Assembly (NCBI GenBank): GCA_027487435.1
Contig: JAIYDP010000142.1
Span: 1 to 58,463 of the forward strand
Origin: Verrucomicrobiaceae bacterium
GTDB lineage: Bacteria; Verrucomicrobiota; Verrucomicrobiia; Verrucomicrobiales; Akkermansiaceae
Length of the DNA stretch: 58,463 nt
Direction: 5' to 3'
Positions 34,766 through 48,700 of the stretch are shown piece by piece. A program made the position numbers and the translations under genes. The notes below the pieces were generated by a model. The model searched no databases and was not told the origin of the DNA. It saw only the letters and a list, made by a program, of their open reading frames with translations. Position 1 is the first letter of the stretch; each line of letters opens with the position of its first letter.

Positions 34766-35682
34766 TTAGTTCATTGAGCGAACAAGAGCATTGATCCTGT
34801 CCTCACGGTTGCCATAGTCACCACCCTCAATGAAAGAGATTCCCTTCTGCTTCATACCACCGACAGGGCACGACAGCTTGAATGGCCACAGGAAGTGATT
34901 GGCCTCCTTGAAGTGAGGGCCCACAGTGTAGATTTCGTGGATAAGATCCTCAACGCAGACAATGCCAAACTTGCCGAGATGCTCCTCGATGACGGCGTTG
35001 TCATTGATGGGGATACGGTTGCCCTTCACACTTGCGTATCCACGCTTGTAAATGAGCTCCCGCACAGTCTTCAGGTTGGGAGATCTGGAAACTGTGAGAC
35101 ATCGGAAACCAAGAACGAACCCGAAGGTGATGTAAGGCTGCACAAGGTGGAGCATATTGAGGGTGGCCTTGTTGACCTTGACAAAGGAACCATTATTGAT
35201 CTGGCGAAGGCGCAGCAGAGTGAGGATCTTGCGCGTGCGAGGGTCAACTCCGTTGATACTACAAAAGGTCATGACATACCCAACCTATTGTCACATACCC
35301 GCGAATGCGGACAACAAAGACAACCTTAGACTCGGGCTCCACGTAGTAACCGCCAGCATTCTTGGCCTCACGGCGAGCCTTGACGAGGGAGGACTGGGCA
35401 TTCCGGTACTCCTTTGCGTAGGTCTCGGCCTTCTTGAAGATGGTGGTCTTCTTGACTTTGTTGGCCTACCACTAATTACAACATATCGTCTAGAACAAAC
35501 CTTGCGAGCGGCGGAGGTCGCCTCAGCCTTCTTCGCCTTGAGGACATCAAGACTCTTCCTCTTCTTCAGGATGTGCTCAGGAACAGGGGCGTCCCTACAA
35601 TGCTTAGGAACAAAAGGTCACGGACACAATCGAAAATTTGCACGGGAAAGCATGATCAAACAACTTACTTCTTGTTTGCCAT
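34766..35682 (-). CDS. RPL7: 60S ribosomal protein L7 (uL30)
   Basis: The gene starts MANKK at 35682 and then has a first intron of about 77 nt, long for this window, before [22 protein letters not shown]. Further introns lie near 35466-35500, 35275-35310 and 35076-35111. The core is unmistakable: [33 protein letters not shown], then [44 protein letters not shown] and the [31 protein letters not shown] tail in outline. It belongs to the large subunit and binds 5S/28S rRNA. The divergent LRR-IQ gene begins 77 bp away. Confidence 0.97.
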
Positions 35683-35759
35683 GGGGTGCAGTGGGCGACG
35701 AACGGTCACGAGATTTGTGGATCTTGCGACAGCCTGCGATTTGACTGTAACAGATCAAA

Positions 35760-38283
35760 ATGAGTTTCTTAATTTTAACAAATAACTCAAAATTGTCAGC
35801 TAGGCGAATGACTGAGTTGGATTTGAGTGGGAAATCCATCACCAAGATGGACCACCTTCCTGTTCACCGGTCATTGCTAGTCCTCCATCTCCGTGACAAT
35901 AAGATTAGCAAGATTGAGTGCTTGGATCAGTCGCCAGACCTTGAAATGGTTTGAAAGTGACCATCGAAACTGACTTGTCAGCTTGACTTAAGTCGAAATC
36001 GGATAGTTCGAATTGACGGAGTGTCTCACTTGAAGTGCTTGAAGGTTTTGATTTTGTGCCACAATTCAATATCCAAACTGGACGGCCTCTCCTCGCTGTC
36101 TTCTCTTGAAACGCTGGATGTCAGCGAAAACATGCTTCGGACGCTCGCTGGGCTTGAGGGCTGTAAACGGCTATCGAAGGTAGTTGCCGCAAAGAACAGC
36201 CTCGCCTCGGTTGGTGACTTAAGGTCTTGTGAGAAACTGAAAGTGTCTCCCACAGATCGCTCTCTTACTTTTGCAGATATTGGACTTGGAGGCCAATATC
36301 ATTGTATCACTAGCAGAGTTCGGTCGATGCCTTCCATCTTCTCTCCAAACGCTTTCTGTGGCAGCGAACCTCATGGAGTCCCTCTGCGAGGTCAGGTACC
36401 TGGCCTCGTTGGCCTCTGTGAGAAATCTACATCTTGCCCAGAATCCCTTCTTGGTCAATGAGCCGCGGATCCAGTCTTGATTCTCTGCTGAGGCCTAACA
36501 GCGCAGGTCTGGGTTTCGTGCGTTCGTCCTCTTTTTAATGCCCCGCCTCTCGTTTGTCGATGGCGTCGCCGTTGATCAAGCGGACAGGTCTAATACTTTT
36601 CAGCACCATGAATCACTGCTCAGGGATGCTGCGAAGCGCTTGTTCGCCGACGAAAGTGGTGTCCTGACGGACGTGTTTAATTCTCTCCTCCTCCCCCGAA
36701 ACGAGGGTGCTCTGATCGAGCACATTGCGCGGCGCTCGTCGGCTATTTCATCAACCTCGTCACCACCTCCAGTGCCGTCACTCCCATACAACTCCCAAGT
36801 ATCTACTCGAGACGTTGACGATTGGAGACAAGAAGCTGTTTCAGTCAGAAGGAACCCGTCTCCCCCTGTCCCGCAAAAAGCTCACCTGAGCGATCGGTCT
36901 TTTGTGGAGCCGGAGCGATCCTTTCATAGAGAAGATGAGTTCGCGAGGAAGTCACAATACCGCAGCGGCGATACATCGTTTGGGCCACCGCAGCAATGGG
37001 ACCGCCCGGAGCACTTTCCTCTGCGGCACGACCCTTACGGAGATCCCTACGCGGCGTACCGAAATCCACCCTATGCAGCACCAGTGCGCTATCCGCCACC
37101 AACGTACTATGAACGCGATCGGTACTACGATGCGCCACAGTCAAAGCTGCACGCTTGTGCTGATCGTCTAGGCCTCCCCGAGATCCGCTCGTGGCCAGAG
37201 ATCGACAGCAATTGGAAGAAGTGCAAAATGAGCTGGCGGTCCTCAAGTTGCAAGTTGGCTCATGTGCATGTGCTGCATCTCACGACCTAGGTTGCATCCT
37301 TGACAAGCAAATGTGCTGAGCTTGAGCAGCATTGTGCGAGAGCACAGGGTGCTGCTGCTGCCATCATTCAAGGAAGGTGGCGGAGGGTCAAGGAGGCTGC
37401 TCGTGTGAAAGTCGGACCATTTGGTTTTGCCCCTACGCGCGAGTCCCTTGCCCTGTCACAAGTCAGAGTTCATGCTTTTGTTGGGCGCGCTCGACGTTCA
37501 TGTTGCCGCACAGTGTTCTAACATCTACCAGTTCGCACACGAGAGGACCGTATGTGCTCCCGCATTCAGGCTTGTTGGCGGCGCTTCTATGTTCGTCGCG
37601 CCTTCGTTCGAAATCGTGTGCTTTCCTTCGCTGCCACTGTTGTGCAAGCAGTTTGGTTTTGTAATGCGTGCGCATGAACCTGACTGTCCGAGGAAGGGTC
37701 ACCGATGCCGACGGCGCTGGCAAATGGCTCTACTCCGCAAGCGGGTGTACATCTTATCCCATCGTCACGTCGGGAAATCGTCCACCCCGCCGGAGGCAGA
37801 AGACGTTCGCCCGCAGGTTGTGACAATTCTTTCCAGTATCCGAAACGTACTCCAGATGGTTTGTCTCTTCCATCCACTTTGACACTCACACGCATTCAGA
37901 TAACTCCACCGTCTACTCGGCACACGAACGCGGCAGTGAAGCTGCAGTCAATATTCCGCGGTCATGTTGAGCGGCTTGTTTCTTGACGGAATGCATTTCT
38001 AATGTCACAGCTGTTTCGGTTCTTGAAAGAAAAGTTGTCATCCTTTAAGCAACTCATCGGCTCATGTGTCCTCATTCAAGCGGCCATCCGCCGTCGCAGC
38101 TCCGCGATCATTTCGCTGAATCCCTCAGGGAAGTGCTACGTACGATTCGTCGTCTTTGCCAGGCGCCGTCACCATTATGCAACTCGGCTGCAGAGCCTAT
38201 TTCGAGGATTTCGAGTTCGGAGGCAACTTGCCCCACAAATGCGGTTCCTTCGCCTTCAGGCTGTGTCGAGATACTTGACGTAG
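35760..38283 (+). CDS. Leucine-rich repeat and IQ-motif protein (CEP97/LRRIQ-like, probable centriole or cilium)
   Basis: The ATG is at 35760. Introns of 33-34 nt near 35950, 36244 and 36475 join the repeats. Seven or so SDS22-type repeats are visible: LVLHLRDNKISKIECL, LDLSRNRIVRIDGV, LILCHNSISKLDGL, LDVSENMLRTLAGL, ILDLEANIIVSLAEF, LHLAQNPFL. A cap with FVLFLMPRLSFVDGVAV resembles the segment following the repeats in CEP97. The middle is a disordered Pro/Tyr-rich region (DPYGDPYAAYRNPPY). The last third carries at least four IQ motifs that bind calmodulin, such as IIQGRWRRVKEA, LQSIFRGHVER, LIQAAIRRRS and LQSLFRGFRVRRQ. CEP97 controls ciliogenesis; LRRIQ1 and LRRIQ3 are alternatives. Exon joins in 37250-38000 are approximate. 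Confidence 0.65.
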
Positions 38284-38371
38284 GTTGCAGGGTGTCGAAG
38301 TGCTGTTTGTAAGATTAGATACAAGACCAACTGCACTACTTAAACACACACATGTCAACGCCTCACAGCCC

Positions 38372-40407
38372 TCACTTCTTTTTCCTCAAAGGCCCTCCAG
38401 CCCTCACTTTGGACCCATCTTCCTTCTTCTGCTCCGACGGAGCCACAGCTTTAGCACTGGCGTCCAAAACCTGGGGCTCCGTGACCGCTGCAGCTATTTT
38501 TTGCCCGCCCTCCGCTTCCTCATCCTTCTCTTTCTCCTTTGACACCACAAAGGCTTCTTCTTCGTCATTTGCCGCAGAATGCGACAAAGTTGCCGAGTTT
38601 TCGAAGTCGTCGTCATAGGAGGCAGACTTGGCGCCATCCGTCGGAGGCTGTGCCTCAACTTGCGCACCCTCCGGCTCCCCGGCATCCAAGTCAGTGGGGT
38701 CCTCTGCTTCCATGCCAAGATTTTCTTCCTCGGCATGATTTTCCAAATCTCTGTCCTCTAGGGCCATTAGAAACGTGCGCTGATGTTTGCGTCACCTGGA
38801 AACACTTCCGCTGCTGCGGCGGGGACGTCCGCAGGCTCGCCAACCGTGCGGGCACTCTCTTGCTGAGATGGCGCTGCATCCAGTCGAGAAGAGGTTGTTG
38901 ACTTTCGGGACGACGCTTGCGGAAGAATCGAAACTGCGGCGACGTTGATGGGAGGGATGTTTGAGTGCTCCGTCTCAATGCTGAGCCGCGTCTCTTGCTT
39001 CACCTGCAGCTGCCTCTGCAGCTTCTTGATGTGGACAGCGTGAAGCCGAAGCTCTTTTTCTCGTTCCTGCATGGTCACTAGCAGTTTACAACGCCGTCAC
39101 CTTGTACTGCACCTGCAGCTCATCGAGCTCCTTCCGCAACTCCTCCACTTGACTCCGCGCCTTCTTCATCGACACCTTGAACGAGCGATGCTCAGACTCC
39201 TTCGTTCGCTCCAACACCTCATTTTCCCTTCGCAATCTCTACACAAGCAATCAGAACAGAAACCCAAAGCATTCAACGAAAGAACTCAGACAAAAACAAC
39301 AAATTCCTCCCTTACGTCAATGATCGCAGCTTTTTCTTCGAGCTGCTTCTTGTAAAACTCCTCGCCCTTCCCATCATCCTCCGACGACCCAATCTTTGTC
39401 TTGAGACGCTCGATGTCCTTCACAAGCTTGTCAGCCTCTTTTTGCTGCAGTGAGATGATTTTCCGCTGCTCTTCATAAATTTCTTTGTATTTCTTCAAGT
39501 TCGCCTTAAGCACGCGCATGTCCTCCTTCAATTGATGGTTCTTCTCCTCAAACCCAGAATCCGCGTCGCTTGTCTCCATGAGCTTCTTCTCGTGATCTCG
39601 CTTGATCTTGAGCAGCGTCCGCTTCTCTTCCTCAAGCTCCTTGATGTGCTTCTCTTTGTCAGACAGCATCGCCTCAAGCTCCTCCAACCGCTCATTCCTG
39701 ACAGCACTGCGGGGTAAGCCTTTGTTTTCAATCTTTAGAATAGCAAGTCGATCTAAGCAAAACACAACTGCAGTGTCGCCGCCTTACATGGACAACTTCC
39801 GTCGAAGCATTTCAGCAGCCCGTCTGAAGTGATCCCGTTCTGCCAAAAGCTGCTCCACATCCTGTTCGCCTACTGATAAAAGTTAGCAAAGGACATTGAT
39901 TCTAACAGTCTGCTGCTTCGAGCTTCGGTAATGGTGGTCGAGTCTGGCCATGTCAGAACAATCTGACGTCACGTATACAATTTCCTTCTTCTTCATGATA
40001 GTTCTCTTCGGTTCCACAATAGATGGTAGTTCTGCTTCAAGCCTCTTCAATTTTTGCTCGTGACTAATCATCCCTTCATGGACTTTCTGGGCTGGAGGTC
40101 TGATGTTGGAATTCTCCGATCCCAGAGATTTTGAACGGGCGCCACCCTTGAAACCGAATTTTGAGTCCGAAGCGCCACCGTTGATTACTCGCCGCTCAAT
40201 GCGCTTCTCGACGACAACAACAGTGCCATCCTCCTTCGTGTACGACGTCGATGTCTCCGTGTGCTCGTCCTCATGGAAATCTTCCTCATACTGAGGACTT
40301 GGAGAGGACACTGTGGAGTTACGTTAGTAATCAATACAACCCATACTTGTCGGCCCTGGGGGAGGTGCAGGCTTGCCCGCTGGCTTGAAACTAAACTTGG
40401 TTGCCAT
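38372..40407 (-). CDS. Coiled-coil protein with acidic YxxDFE motifs (probable axoneme or centriole component)
   Basis: The first exon begins MATKFSFKPAGKPAPPPG at 40407 and joins to MSSPSPQYEEDFHEDEH. The centre, about 39800-39080, is a long coiled coil with charged heptads (LEELEAMLSDKEKHIKELEEEK, YKEIYEEQRKIISLQQKEADK, RENEVLERTKESEHRSF in part). It ends with QEREKELRLHAVHIKKLQRQL, which has some likeness to the end of the lebercilin coil. The C-terminus is acidic and carries SASYDDDFENS, mirroring the N-terminal QYEEDF; such motifs are frequent in microtubule-associated ciliary proteins. Introns near 39768-39790, 39240-39300 and 39065-39090 are implied. No firm family. Confidence 0.55.
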
Positions 40408-40695
40408 CAGCCGTTGGGAGGTTAAAGAATCTTTTTGAAGAAATTTGAGTATCGTCCTGCTTTACATATTTTGGGATTCAAGTTGCATCATAAGAAACAT
40501 TGAGAGGTATAAGTTACACGAAACGAGACTGACCCTAAGTGTGGGGACGCTCTGTAGTTATGAATGCTACGATGTCAGTACATCGTTGGAGCGAAGAAAC
40601 TTTTCGAAACTCCCCGAGCTGACTGTGCTGCCACAATTTTCTCGTCAATAGCGGCTCCTCTATCAACTTTGTAAAGATCCCGAGCACTTCCAATA

Positions 40696-42780
40696 TCAAC
40701 GCAAGAGCGACAAATCAAACGATTTTAAAATCTCGGCTTGCTCTGCCATGTGTCGCGCGACAATCTCATTGCCGTACGTCACAATGTCTCGCTTCTGCTG
40801 CTCTTTGCCGTGAATTAGTGAGACGAGCGAGGGCAGACCAATGGCTTTCTTATGCAGCCTTGATGCTGGGATTTCAAGTCCTGCTTTGATCACCGCGGTG
40901 TCATATTCTTCCAGCGAAATCATGAAGTGCTTGCACAAATATTCAAAAATTTGCTGCACGTCGTCCCTTCCAAAGTCGTTACACAAGGCAGGCTGCTCAG
41001 TAAGACTTTACGTGCGAACATGAACGTCTTTGTATTGCCCGACTAATTCTTTGACCGTCACTTGGGTGAAAATGACGCCATCCCGAATCATGCTAAGATC
41101 ATTGAGGAAGAAATGAGGGCAGGGGCAAACGTCTTGATGATCGTCAACAGACGGTCCTCAGCATCTGACGCCGATCCATCCTTTGCAGTGACCCGAATGA
41201 GTTCGTTGTACCAGCGCCGATTCTGCATCAGCCGCTTGTTGCTTTTCCGACGATCGCGCTCGGCCAAAACTCTCATGCCAAATATTTTCTCACTTGCAAC
41301 GTCCGTCGACGCCTATGACATCATTAGTGGCAATATGACGCGCACTGAATTCTCAAACGCCTTGTACTTTCTTCGAAATGTCGCCATCCGCTCGTTTTCT
41401 TGTCTTTGGTGGCTCAGACTCAAAAAGGACCTGCAACCTCTTCAACTCAGCGACCAGCCCCTCATTGGTGCTCTGCACTCTCTCTCCGAACTCATCGAAT
41501 ATGACATGGAACTTCCTCGTCAGAATATAGCAAACAGGATTGGGGACCTCAGGAATGACGGCAGTTCTCGGCGAGATGACACCCGCCTGGCCTGCAACAC
41601 AAGAGTCCATTCCGCCCTTTCGATTTGGCGACATTTCGAACTTGGGGTTCCTTCCCCAATGAGACGTTCATTTAAGAGGCTAATACGATGTCGTAAAATT
41701 GACGATGCTTTCATATGATTGTACAACCGCGTCGATAGGGAGCCGCGGAACCTTGCATATCAAATCAGAACCAAGGAGACACACACATTGTGTTTCTTCC
41801 GTGTGAAGCCGGCGTCAGCTACGAAGTAAGCTGCAGCATTGCCGATGCAGCACCTCTCTTGTCGGGAGAAGTTGACATAGCGCTATTAAACACGGCCATG
41901 TCCTCTGAGTCTGGCCCTATCAGAAAGAAATGACGCCAACAGGACCTGCGAGCAGCGCGTGCTCCGATTGCATGATGAAATCAATCAAAGAGCCTGCCTG
42001 AACCGTCAAGGCAGCCACAGTTTGAGCACTTTTATTTGTTTCTTTCGCTCATCGGACTCCCTCATGTGGTCTTTGAAGCATTCGAAAGATTTCCGCGTAC
42101 TCCGCAGCCCTTTTCGCAGTCCTTTGTGCTCAGTGGGCAAAGTTTTTAAACACCTCGAAATGGGTGAAGCTCAGCTTCCTTTTTCTTCAGTTCCTCGGCG
42201 TCAGCTTTAGGCTCTAATGCAATCCCAGTCCTTCCTACTCAGAGAAATGGTTTCACATGAACCTTGGAGATCTCAGTGACCTTGCCCGTGGAGTTGAAAC
42301 AGGAGGAGCTGGCTGTAGCGAAGGCTTTTGAATATTTAGGATTGGCGTTCCTGAGGGCATAAGATTTGTGCAGCAGAAGCTGACCGAGAGGACGATAGGG
42401 CTCAGCGAACGTCGATCTCCATCCTTTCTGCGAACGATCCTACCTTTCAGAGCGACTTCACACAGCTTACCATGATCCTCCTGACTTCTTCATCTTGGTG
42501 AATCAAGTCCTCAGATAAAATAATGTCGGAAGAGCGAAAGTACGTTCTGGGAGTTTTGTAAACATCTCTCATCCCAGGCGTTACGTCACGACTATTGTTG
42601 ACAGAAAATTGAGCAGTCCAGTCTCCAGCACGCTGCTACAAAAGAGTGTTTTCTTTTGATCAAATTTTTCAAGCAATGCCTCCCCCTACCGTTTGGGTAC
42701 AAAATCTCGCAGCACATCAAAATCATAGTTTACAGATGAGCCGCAATTTTACAGATCGGTTAAAAACCTGAGGGCTCCAT
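40696..42780 (-). CDS. Unrecognised multi-exon protein adjoining the dynein gene
   Basis: Many short introns (20-45 nt) on the minus strand join to a coherent frame ending with EQAEILKSFDLSLLR at 40696. Recognisable pieces from N to C: AGDWTAQFSVNNSRDV, DVYKTPRTYFRSSDIILSED, PYRPLGQLLLHKSYALRN, EPKADAEELKKKEAELH, DAVVQSYESIVNF, FRRKYKAFENSVRVILPL, LMQNRRWYNELIRVTAKD, DLSMIRDGVIFTQVTVKEL, QQIFEYLCKHFMISLEEYD. It is helical, charged, with no membrane segment. The first ATG considered is at 42780, only 15 bp from the dynein start on the other strand. The joins between 41720 and 42300 are unsettled. Its neighbours suggest a ciliary role, but that is only context. Confidence 0.45.
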
Positions 42781-42795
42781 TCGAAAAAGTGCCGA

Positions 42796-45700
42796 ATGCC
42801 TGACTCAAGATTACAATGGCTTCGAAGCACGATACGAATTTCCCTTCAAGGATGCACAGATGCTGCTTTGGATTCCCTCATGGGGGACGCGACGTCAATG
42901 GAACTAATTCTTCGCTACCTTTCAGCGGACACGGAGGCGCAGAGCCTTCTCTTTTACATGGATGAAACAGAAGAAGGTGGAAGAATGCATATTATTCTTA
43001 TTCTCTAGAAATTGAGCAAACTGCGGTGGAGACTTTGAACAAGTTGCAATCATCGAAGCCGTCTTCGCCTTCTCGGACTTCATCGAGGGCACCCTCTCGT
43101 GGAGACTCTGCTTCATTCGATGGAGCAGCTGATGCAGCTCCCGCTGCTGTCGATGGAGAGGATGCATCGCCCACTGAAGAATCTCAGCAAGAAGTGCTAG
43201 CCGTATCCCCTGCTGCTGAGCAACTGCAAGAGCTACTGAAGCTCAGAGTTGTCAGGGTTGTTTCTGACAAGTTGCCTGATGGGATTTCGGGTTCGCGAGA
43301 AGTCCTGTACGTAGTTCGAACCAACGCGGAGCCGATTCCGAATGTTGCCCCAGAGGACATTGAAGTTGCGATGTCCTCTCTTGAAGTCGGAGTTATGTGG
43401 GGCTCAAGTCTCAGCGTCCTTGAGCAGCTTATCACCGAGATTTACGCCCCATGTATTCAGCTTTTCTTTGCAAACTCGTCCAAGCCCACCACCTCGCAGC
43501 AGCAGTCCCAACAGCAACTAGTTCAGTTGTCAGACGCGGTGCAGGCGGAATTCCTTGCAAACATTCAGAAGTTCTCTGCGCAGATCCAGAATGTATTTCA
43601 GCAAGTGAGCCGCGAAGTTCGATTAGAAGTTATTTCGATCGACACCAATCGTCGTGTCGCTGAAATCGCCTCTGATGCGACCACAGTGGCGCAGCTTCAG
43701 CTCGCTCTCGAGAACTGGATCCCTGCCATTGCTTCAATCATTGAGCAAGAGAAAGGCAAGAAAGCTGTGGGGAAGGGTCCGCTCGCCGAGGTTGACTTTT
43801 GGCGACAGAGAGCTACTGCGTTTGGAACTGTGTACGAGCAGTTGAGTACTGCGCCTGTGAGGAAGATGATGGAGGTCATGGAGATTTGCTTCGAGTTGCA
43901 ATATGGTCAGTTCAAGCACTACTTTGCCGAGTTGTCGAAGCTCTACACGGAGGCGAAGGATAACGTGAAGTTTTTGACAACGCTGGAAAGACACTTCAAG
44001 ACTATCTCTCATGGCACTCTGAGCGCTATCGTCGAGGCCTTGCCATCGATGATGAACGCACTTCGCATGGTCTGGGTGATCAGCCGGCATTACAACACCG
44101 ACGAGCGCATGGTCCCGCTGATGGAGCGAATTGCGGAGGAAATAGGCGACCGAGTTGCAACGAGTATTTCAATCCGCTCTATTTTTCGGCAAGAGCCAAA
44201 AGATGTTATTCGCAAGGCGAATGAAGCGAAAAACGTCCTTGATAAATGGCGCGAGACGTACTACAAGGTATTCGTTGTGCTCTCTTTGATGGCCTTAATC
44301 TGCAGGTGAGGGAAAAGATTGAGACGTCTGGGCGTGACCAGAGGTGGGAGTTTGATAAGCGCCGGCTCTTTGACCGCACAAACTACATGGCGATGCGGTG
44401 CTCTGACATCATTGAGGCGTCGCAGGCTCTTGACCACTTCAACAACATCATGGGCCCTCAGCTCAAAGCCGTTACAGGAGATGCGGTTGCAATCGACAGC
44501 GTCCTGAAGCGCGTCGAGCATCTAGTCCTGCCCCTTGAGGCAATCCCGTTTGATCTCTTCGACAAGCGCTTTCAAGCGTCGTGGGACGCTGTTATGCACC
44601 GCTTCCGCACCGACGTTACGGAGATTGAGGAAATGACCAAGTCGTTCATCAATGCGTCATTCAAAACTCTGCGATCTGCGGAAGGTGCCTTCGATGTGCT
44701 GACGCACTTCACGGAACTGGCCAGCAGGGACTCTCTGAATAAGCAAGTGATGGAGAAGTTCATCGATATTCTGCACCAGTTCATGAAAGAGGTCGACGGC
44801 ATCCGTGTCATTTTTGATGCGAACAAAGACAACCCGCCTTCCAGCAAGAATCAGACCCCCGTTGCTGGTGCAGTTCAGTGGTCAAGGTGATGCTCATGTC
44901 ATATTTCTGACGCGCTGACCCCGTAGATCATTGTTCAGCCGTGTCAAAAAGACGATGCTCAAACTGCAGACTCTGCAATCGATGATGCAAGGCACGGAGG
45001 AGGGCCAGGCTGCAACCAAGTCCTACGTTGCTTTGGGCAAGTCAATGAGAGAGTTCGAGAATCGGCTCTACAAAGCTTGGGTCGCAACCATCGACCCCCT
45101 TGCGCTTAGCTTGCTGAAGAGGCCGATCCTTAAATCCCCAGAGAGTGGGAAGCTTGTCGTCAACTTTGGTCAAGAGCTTGTGCAACTTATCCGTGAGACC
45201 AAGTACCTCGACCGTCTTGGGTTCACCGTCCCTGAAGTTGCGCTGAATGTGGCCCTTCAGGAAGAGAAATTCCATCAGTTTGTTGGATCGCTGCAGCAGA
45301 TGTGCGACTTGATGCTGAATGTGCGGCAGTCCATTGATCCTGCATTGCATAAGCTTGTTGCACACAAGGTCCTTGAACTGGAAGACGTTCTGAAGCCCGG
45401 CTTGACAGCTTACAATTGGAATTCTCTTGGCATTCAGGTGATTCTTTGCATTTTGTTCTGACTTGGTAGGACTTCATTCAGAAGTGCAACAAGGCCATCA
45501 GCGTGTTCCAGACGTACAAAGCGTCCATTGAGAAGAACATCTTTGCAATCAATGAGATAGCACGCACCATTGAGGAGTCTCATATCGTTCTGTTGGATAG
45601 CCAGCCGGATGAGCTGCTCGATCTCCAGGAGTTCTTCGACCGCATTGAAAAAAAGAGGCTCGAGGTGGTGGAGTCGCTCGTGTTCAAGTACCGCCAGATA

Positions 45701-48700
45701 GCGCCGCTGCTTTGCAAGATCGAAGAAGTTGTCGCAGGGACAAATTCAGGGAAAGCTCCGATCATGCGGGAGTTCTACGAGTATGTTGAGATGAAAATAT
45801 ACACAGCGATTGTGAAAATGACTCTATCCGGCATGGAGGCATTCTCAAAGTTTCTTGGGCTGTCTGGTCGGAAGGATTCCCGTCGCGCTCGTATCAAAGT
45901 ATCTGCATTGTTGCATCCTCCGGACGTTCTCATTTCCCCTGCCCTCAATGAGATCCACAAGACTGTTGGGAAGCTTCTGAAGAACTGCGCCGACAGCTCC
46001 AAGTCTTTTGTCCGCTGGCTGCGATATTCTTGCGTTGAGACTCCCCCACAGCCCCCCCCCTCTGAAGAGGAGGAGCCTATTATCTTCAGCTTCTATTCGG
46101 ATGTGTCGGTCAACCAAAGCGTTATCAAGATGATGCTTTCCATCAATCAAAGCCTGCAGAAGACGTTTGTTGCTGTGGACCGTCGTGGCGAACCCTTCAA
46201 GAAGTACTTTCAGCTGTGGAAGGATGATCGCGCTGCCTCCATCGAAAAGTTTGCAAAGCGAGTCCCGAGCAATGTTGCGTACGACGAGCATCTCTCGCAC
46301 TATCAGCACATCTCCCGCAGCGCTGAGAGGCTCCCAACCGAAGCGAAGATTGGGTTTCTTCATGTGTCGTACGCGAACGCAATTCAAAGCATTCGGTCTG
46401 AGGCCCAGACATGGATTGACACCATCGGTCGATACCTTCATGACTCATCGTTTGCGATATACAGCGGCATCAAGGACAAAGTTGGCAAGTACCACGAGGA
46501 GCTGAAGCGGGTTCCTGATTCGCTTGATGAGCTCAAGACCCTTTTGAATGCCATCACTGAGATTCTCGACGTGTCAGCGGAGACGGAGAGGGCCATCACC
46601 GATGTATGCGAGAGGTATCGCACGCTGAGCCTTTACGGTGTCACCGTTGATGCGGCTGAGCTGGAGAGTGTCCTCCTCCTTCGTGAGGAGTGGCGGCAGT
46701 TGACTGAAGCTGCTAAGGTGGTTTCGTTGAGCATTACGGGGACGAAGAAGAAGTTTGTGGCAGTGACAAGGCAACAGATTGAAGGCTTCCAGGTGCAATC
46801 TAATGAGGTACTTAAAGATTTGTTGGAGAATGGGCCCGCGTCTAACAAGATGGAATTGGACAATGCTGCGGAGATGCTGCGCAAGTACATCGTAAACGTT
46901 GTTGCCGATGCCAAACTAACTTTGAAGGGAGACATGGCAGAAAAGAAGCAATCAAGAGATCAGCTTGTGCTTGCTCAGAAGCTCTTTGACATGGAAATGG
47001 TCAAATTCGGCGATTTTGCCAAGGCGGAGGACATCATAAACCTGCTGGGGATGATAATCAATCTCTACGTGGAGTTTAAGGAAGCTGAGAAGCAGTGGTC
47101 CGGCACATTGTTTTTTGGTCAGTTGGACACCCAAGCACTTGCTTCAAGTTGGCCCTGCCATTCGTCCAGTCCATTGATTCCGCAGATGTTGAGGCGTTTG
47201 CCATCCGTCTCCGCAAGGCTCCTTCCGATGCGTCGAGATATGCTGTGTTCGATAAAGTCGGAGATGCTATTTCGAAGTTCAAGCAGTCGTTGCCGCTGAT
47301 TTCGGATCTGAAGAACGACGCGCTGAGGGAGCGCCATTGGAAGAAACTCATGAAAGTGACTGGAAAGTCGTTCGACTTGGATCCGAAGTCCTTTACACTT
47401 GGGAAAGTGTTTCAAATGAATCTCGCGGAGTTCGGCGACATGATTGGGGAGATCACCAATGAAGCTATCAAGGTGTGATGTTTGTCTATCCTCTGCTCAT
47501 AGCACTCAGGAACTTGCCATCGAAAAGGCTCTGAATCAGATCACTGAAGTTTGGAAGACGATGAGGCTGGATTTGCATAAATATGCAAAGAATGGCAAGG
47601 ACCGCTCCTACATCCTCAAGTCAACGGACGAAATCACGGTTCTTCTTGATGACAATATGATGAACCTCAACTCGATGTCAGCGTCTCGGTTTTCTGGGCC
47701 TTTTATTGAGCAAGTGCGTGTATGGGAGAAGAAGCTGTCGATGACTGGGGAAGTGTTGGAAGCGTGGATGAACGTTCAGCGCAAGTGGATGTACTTGGAA
47801 GGCATCTTCGTTGGTTCGGATGACATTCGTCTGCAGCTCCCGGAGGAGGCCCGACGGTTCGACACCATTGACAAGGCATGGGTGAAGCTGATGCAGGATA
47901 CTGCGAAGAACACAGTCGTTCTTGTATTTCCCCGTCCCTCCTAGTTGCTGATGCAACCAGGAGTGTTGTTCTGTCGACGGGAGGCTGAACTTTCTCAACA
48001 GTCTCTCAAAGGATCTTGACATGTGCCAGAAGAGCCTTAGCGAGTATTTGGAGTCGAAGCGTAATGCCTTTTCTAGATTCTACTTCATCTCCGACGACGA
48101 ATTGTTGTCGATTCTAGGCACATCAGACGTTACGAGTGTTCAAGAACATGTTCACTAGTCGTTACACTCCTCTCATTCCCCAGATGCTCAAACTCTACGA
48201 CAATTGCGCAGCACTCATTTTCGCTCGCAACAATAAGATTATTTCGGGTCTTTCGCATTGTCCACTCTCAACTGACTTCTTTGCAGGCATGGTGTCTTCT
48301 GAGAGCGAGTCTTTCAACTTCAAAAACCCCGTCTCGACAGAGGGCGCCGTTGAGAAGTGGATGACAGCTGTTGAGGCTGAGATGCGCAAAACCCTTCACG
48401 GCATTACAAAGGAGGCCATTTTCCACTATCCCAAGGTGGAAATGTGATGGCGGGCTCCTGACACCTCAGACTCCGCGTATCAAATGGATTCATGAGCAGC
48501 TCGGCATGGTTGTGAATTCTGGTTCGCAGGTTTGGTGGACGTGGGAGGTGGAGGACACGTTTCAGAAGGTACGCGAAGGCAACAAGCATGGAATGAAGCA
48601 GTTCGCCGCCAAGTTGACTTCGCAACTGACCGACCTTGTCGGTGAAGTGCAGGGCGATTTAGAAAAAAATGTTAGAAAGAAAGTCAACACGCTCATCATC

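Noticed and set aside
41062..41718. A 218-residue open frame on the plus strand.
   Set aside because: The opposite strand splices into a coherent helical protein through the same interval, with introns of typical size. The plus frame has no such support.
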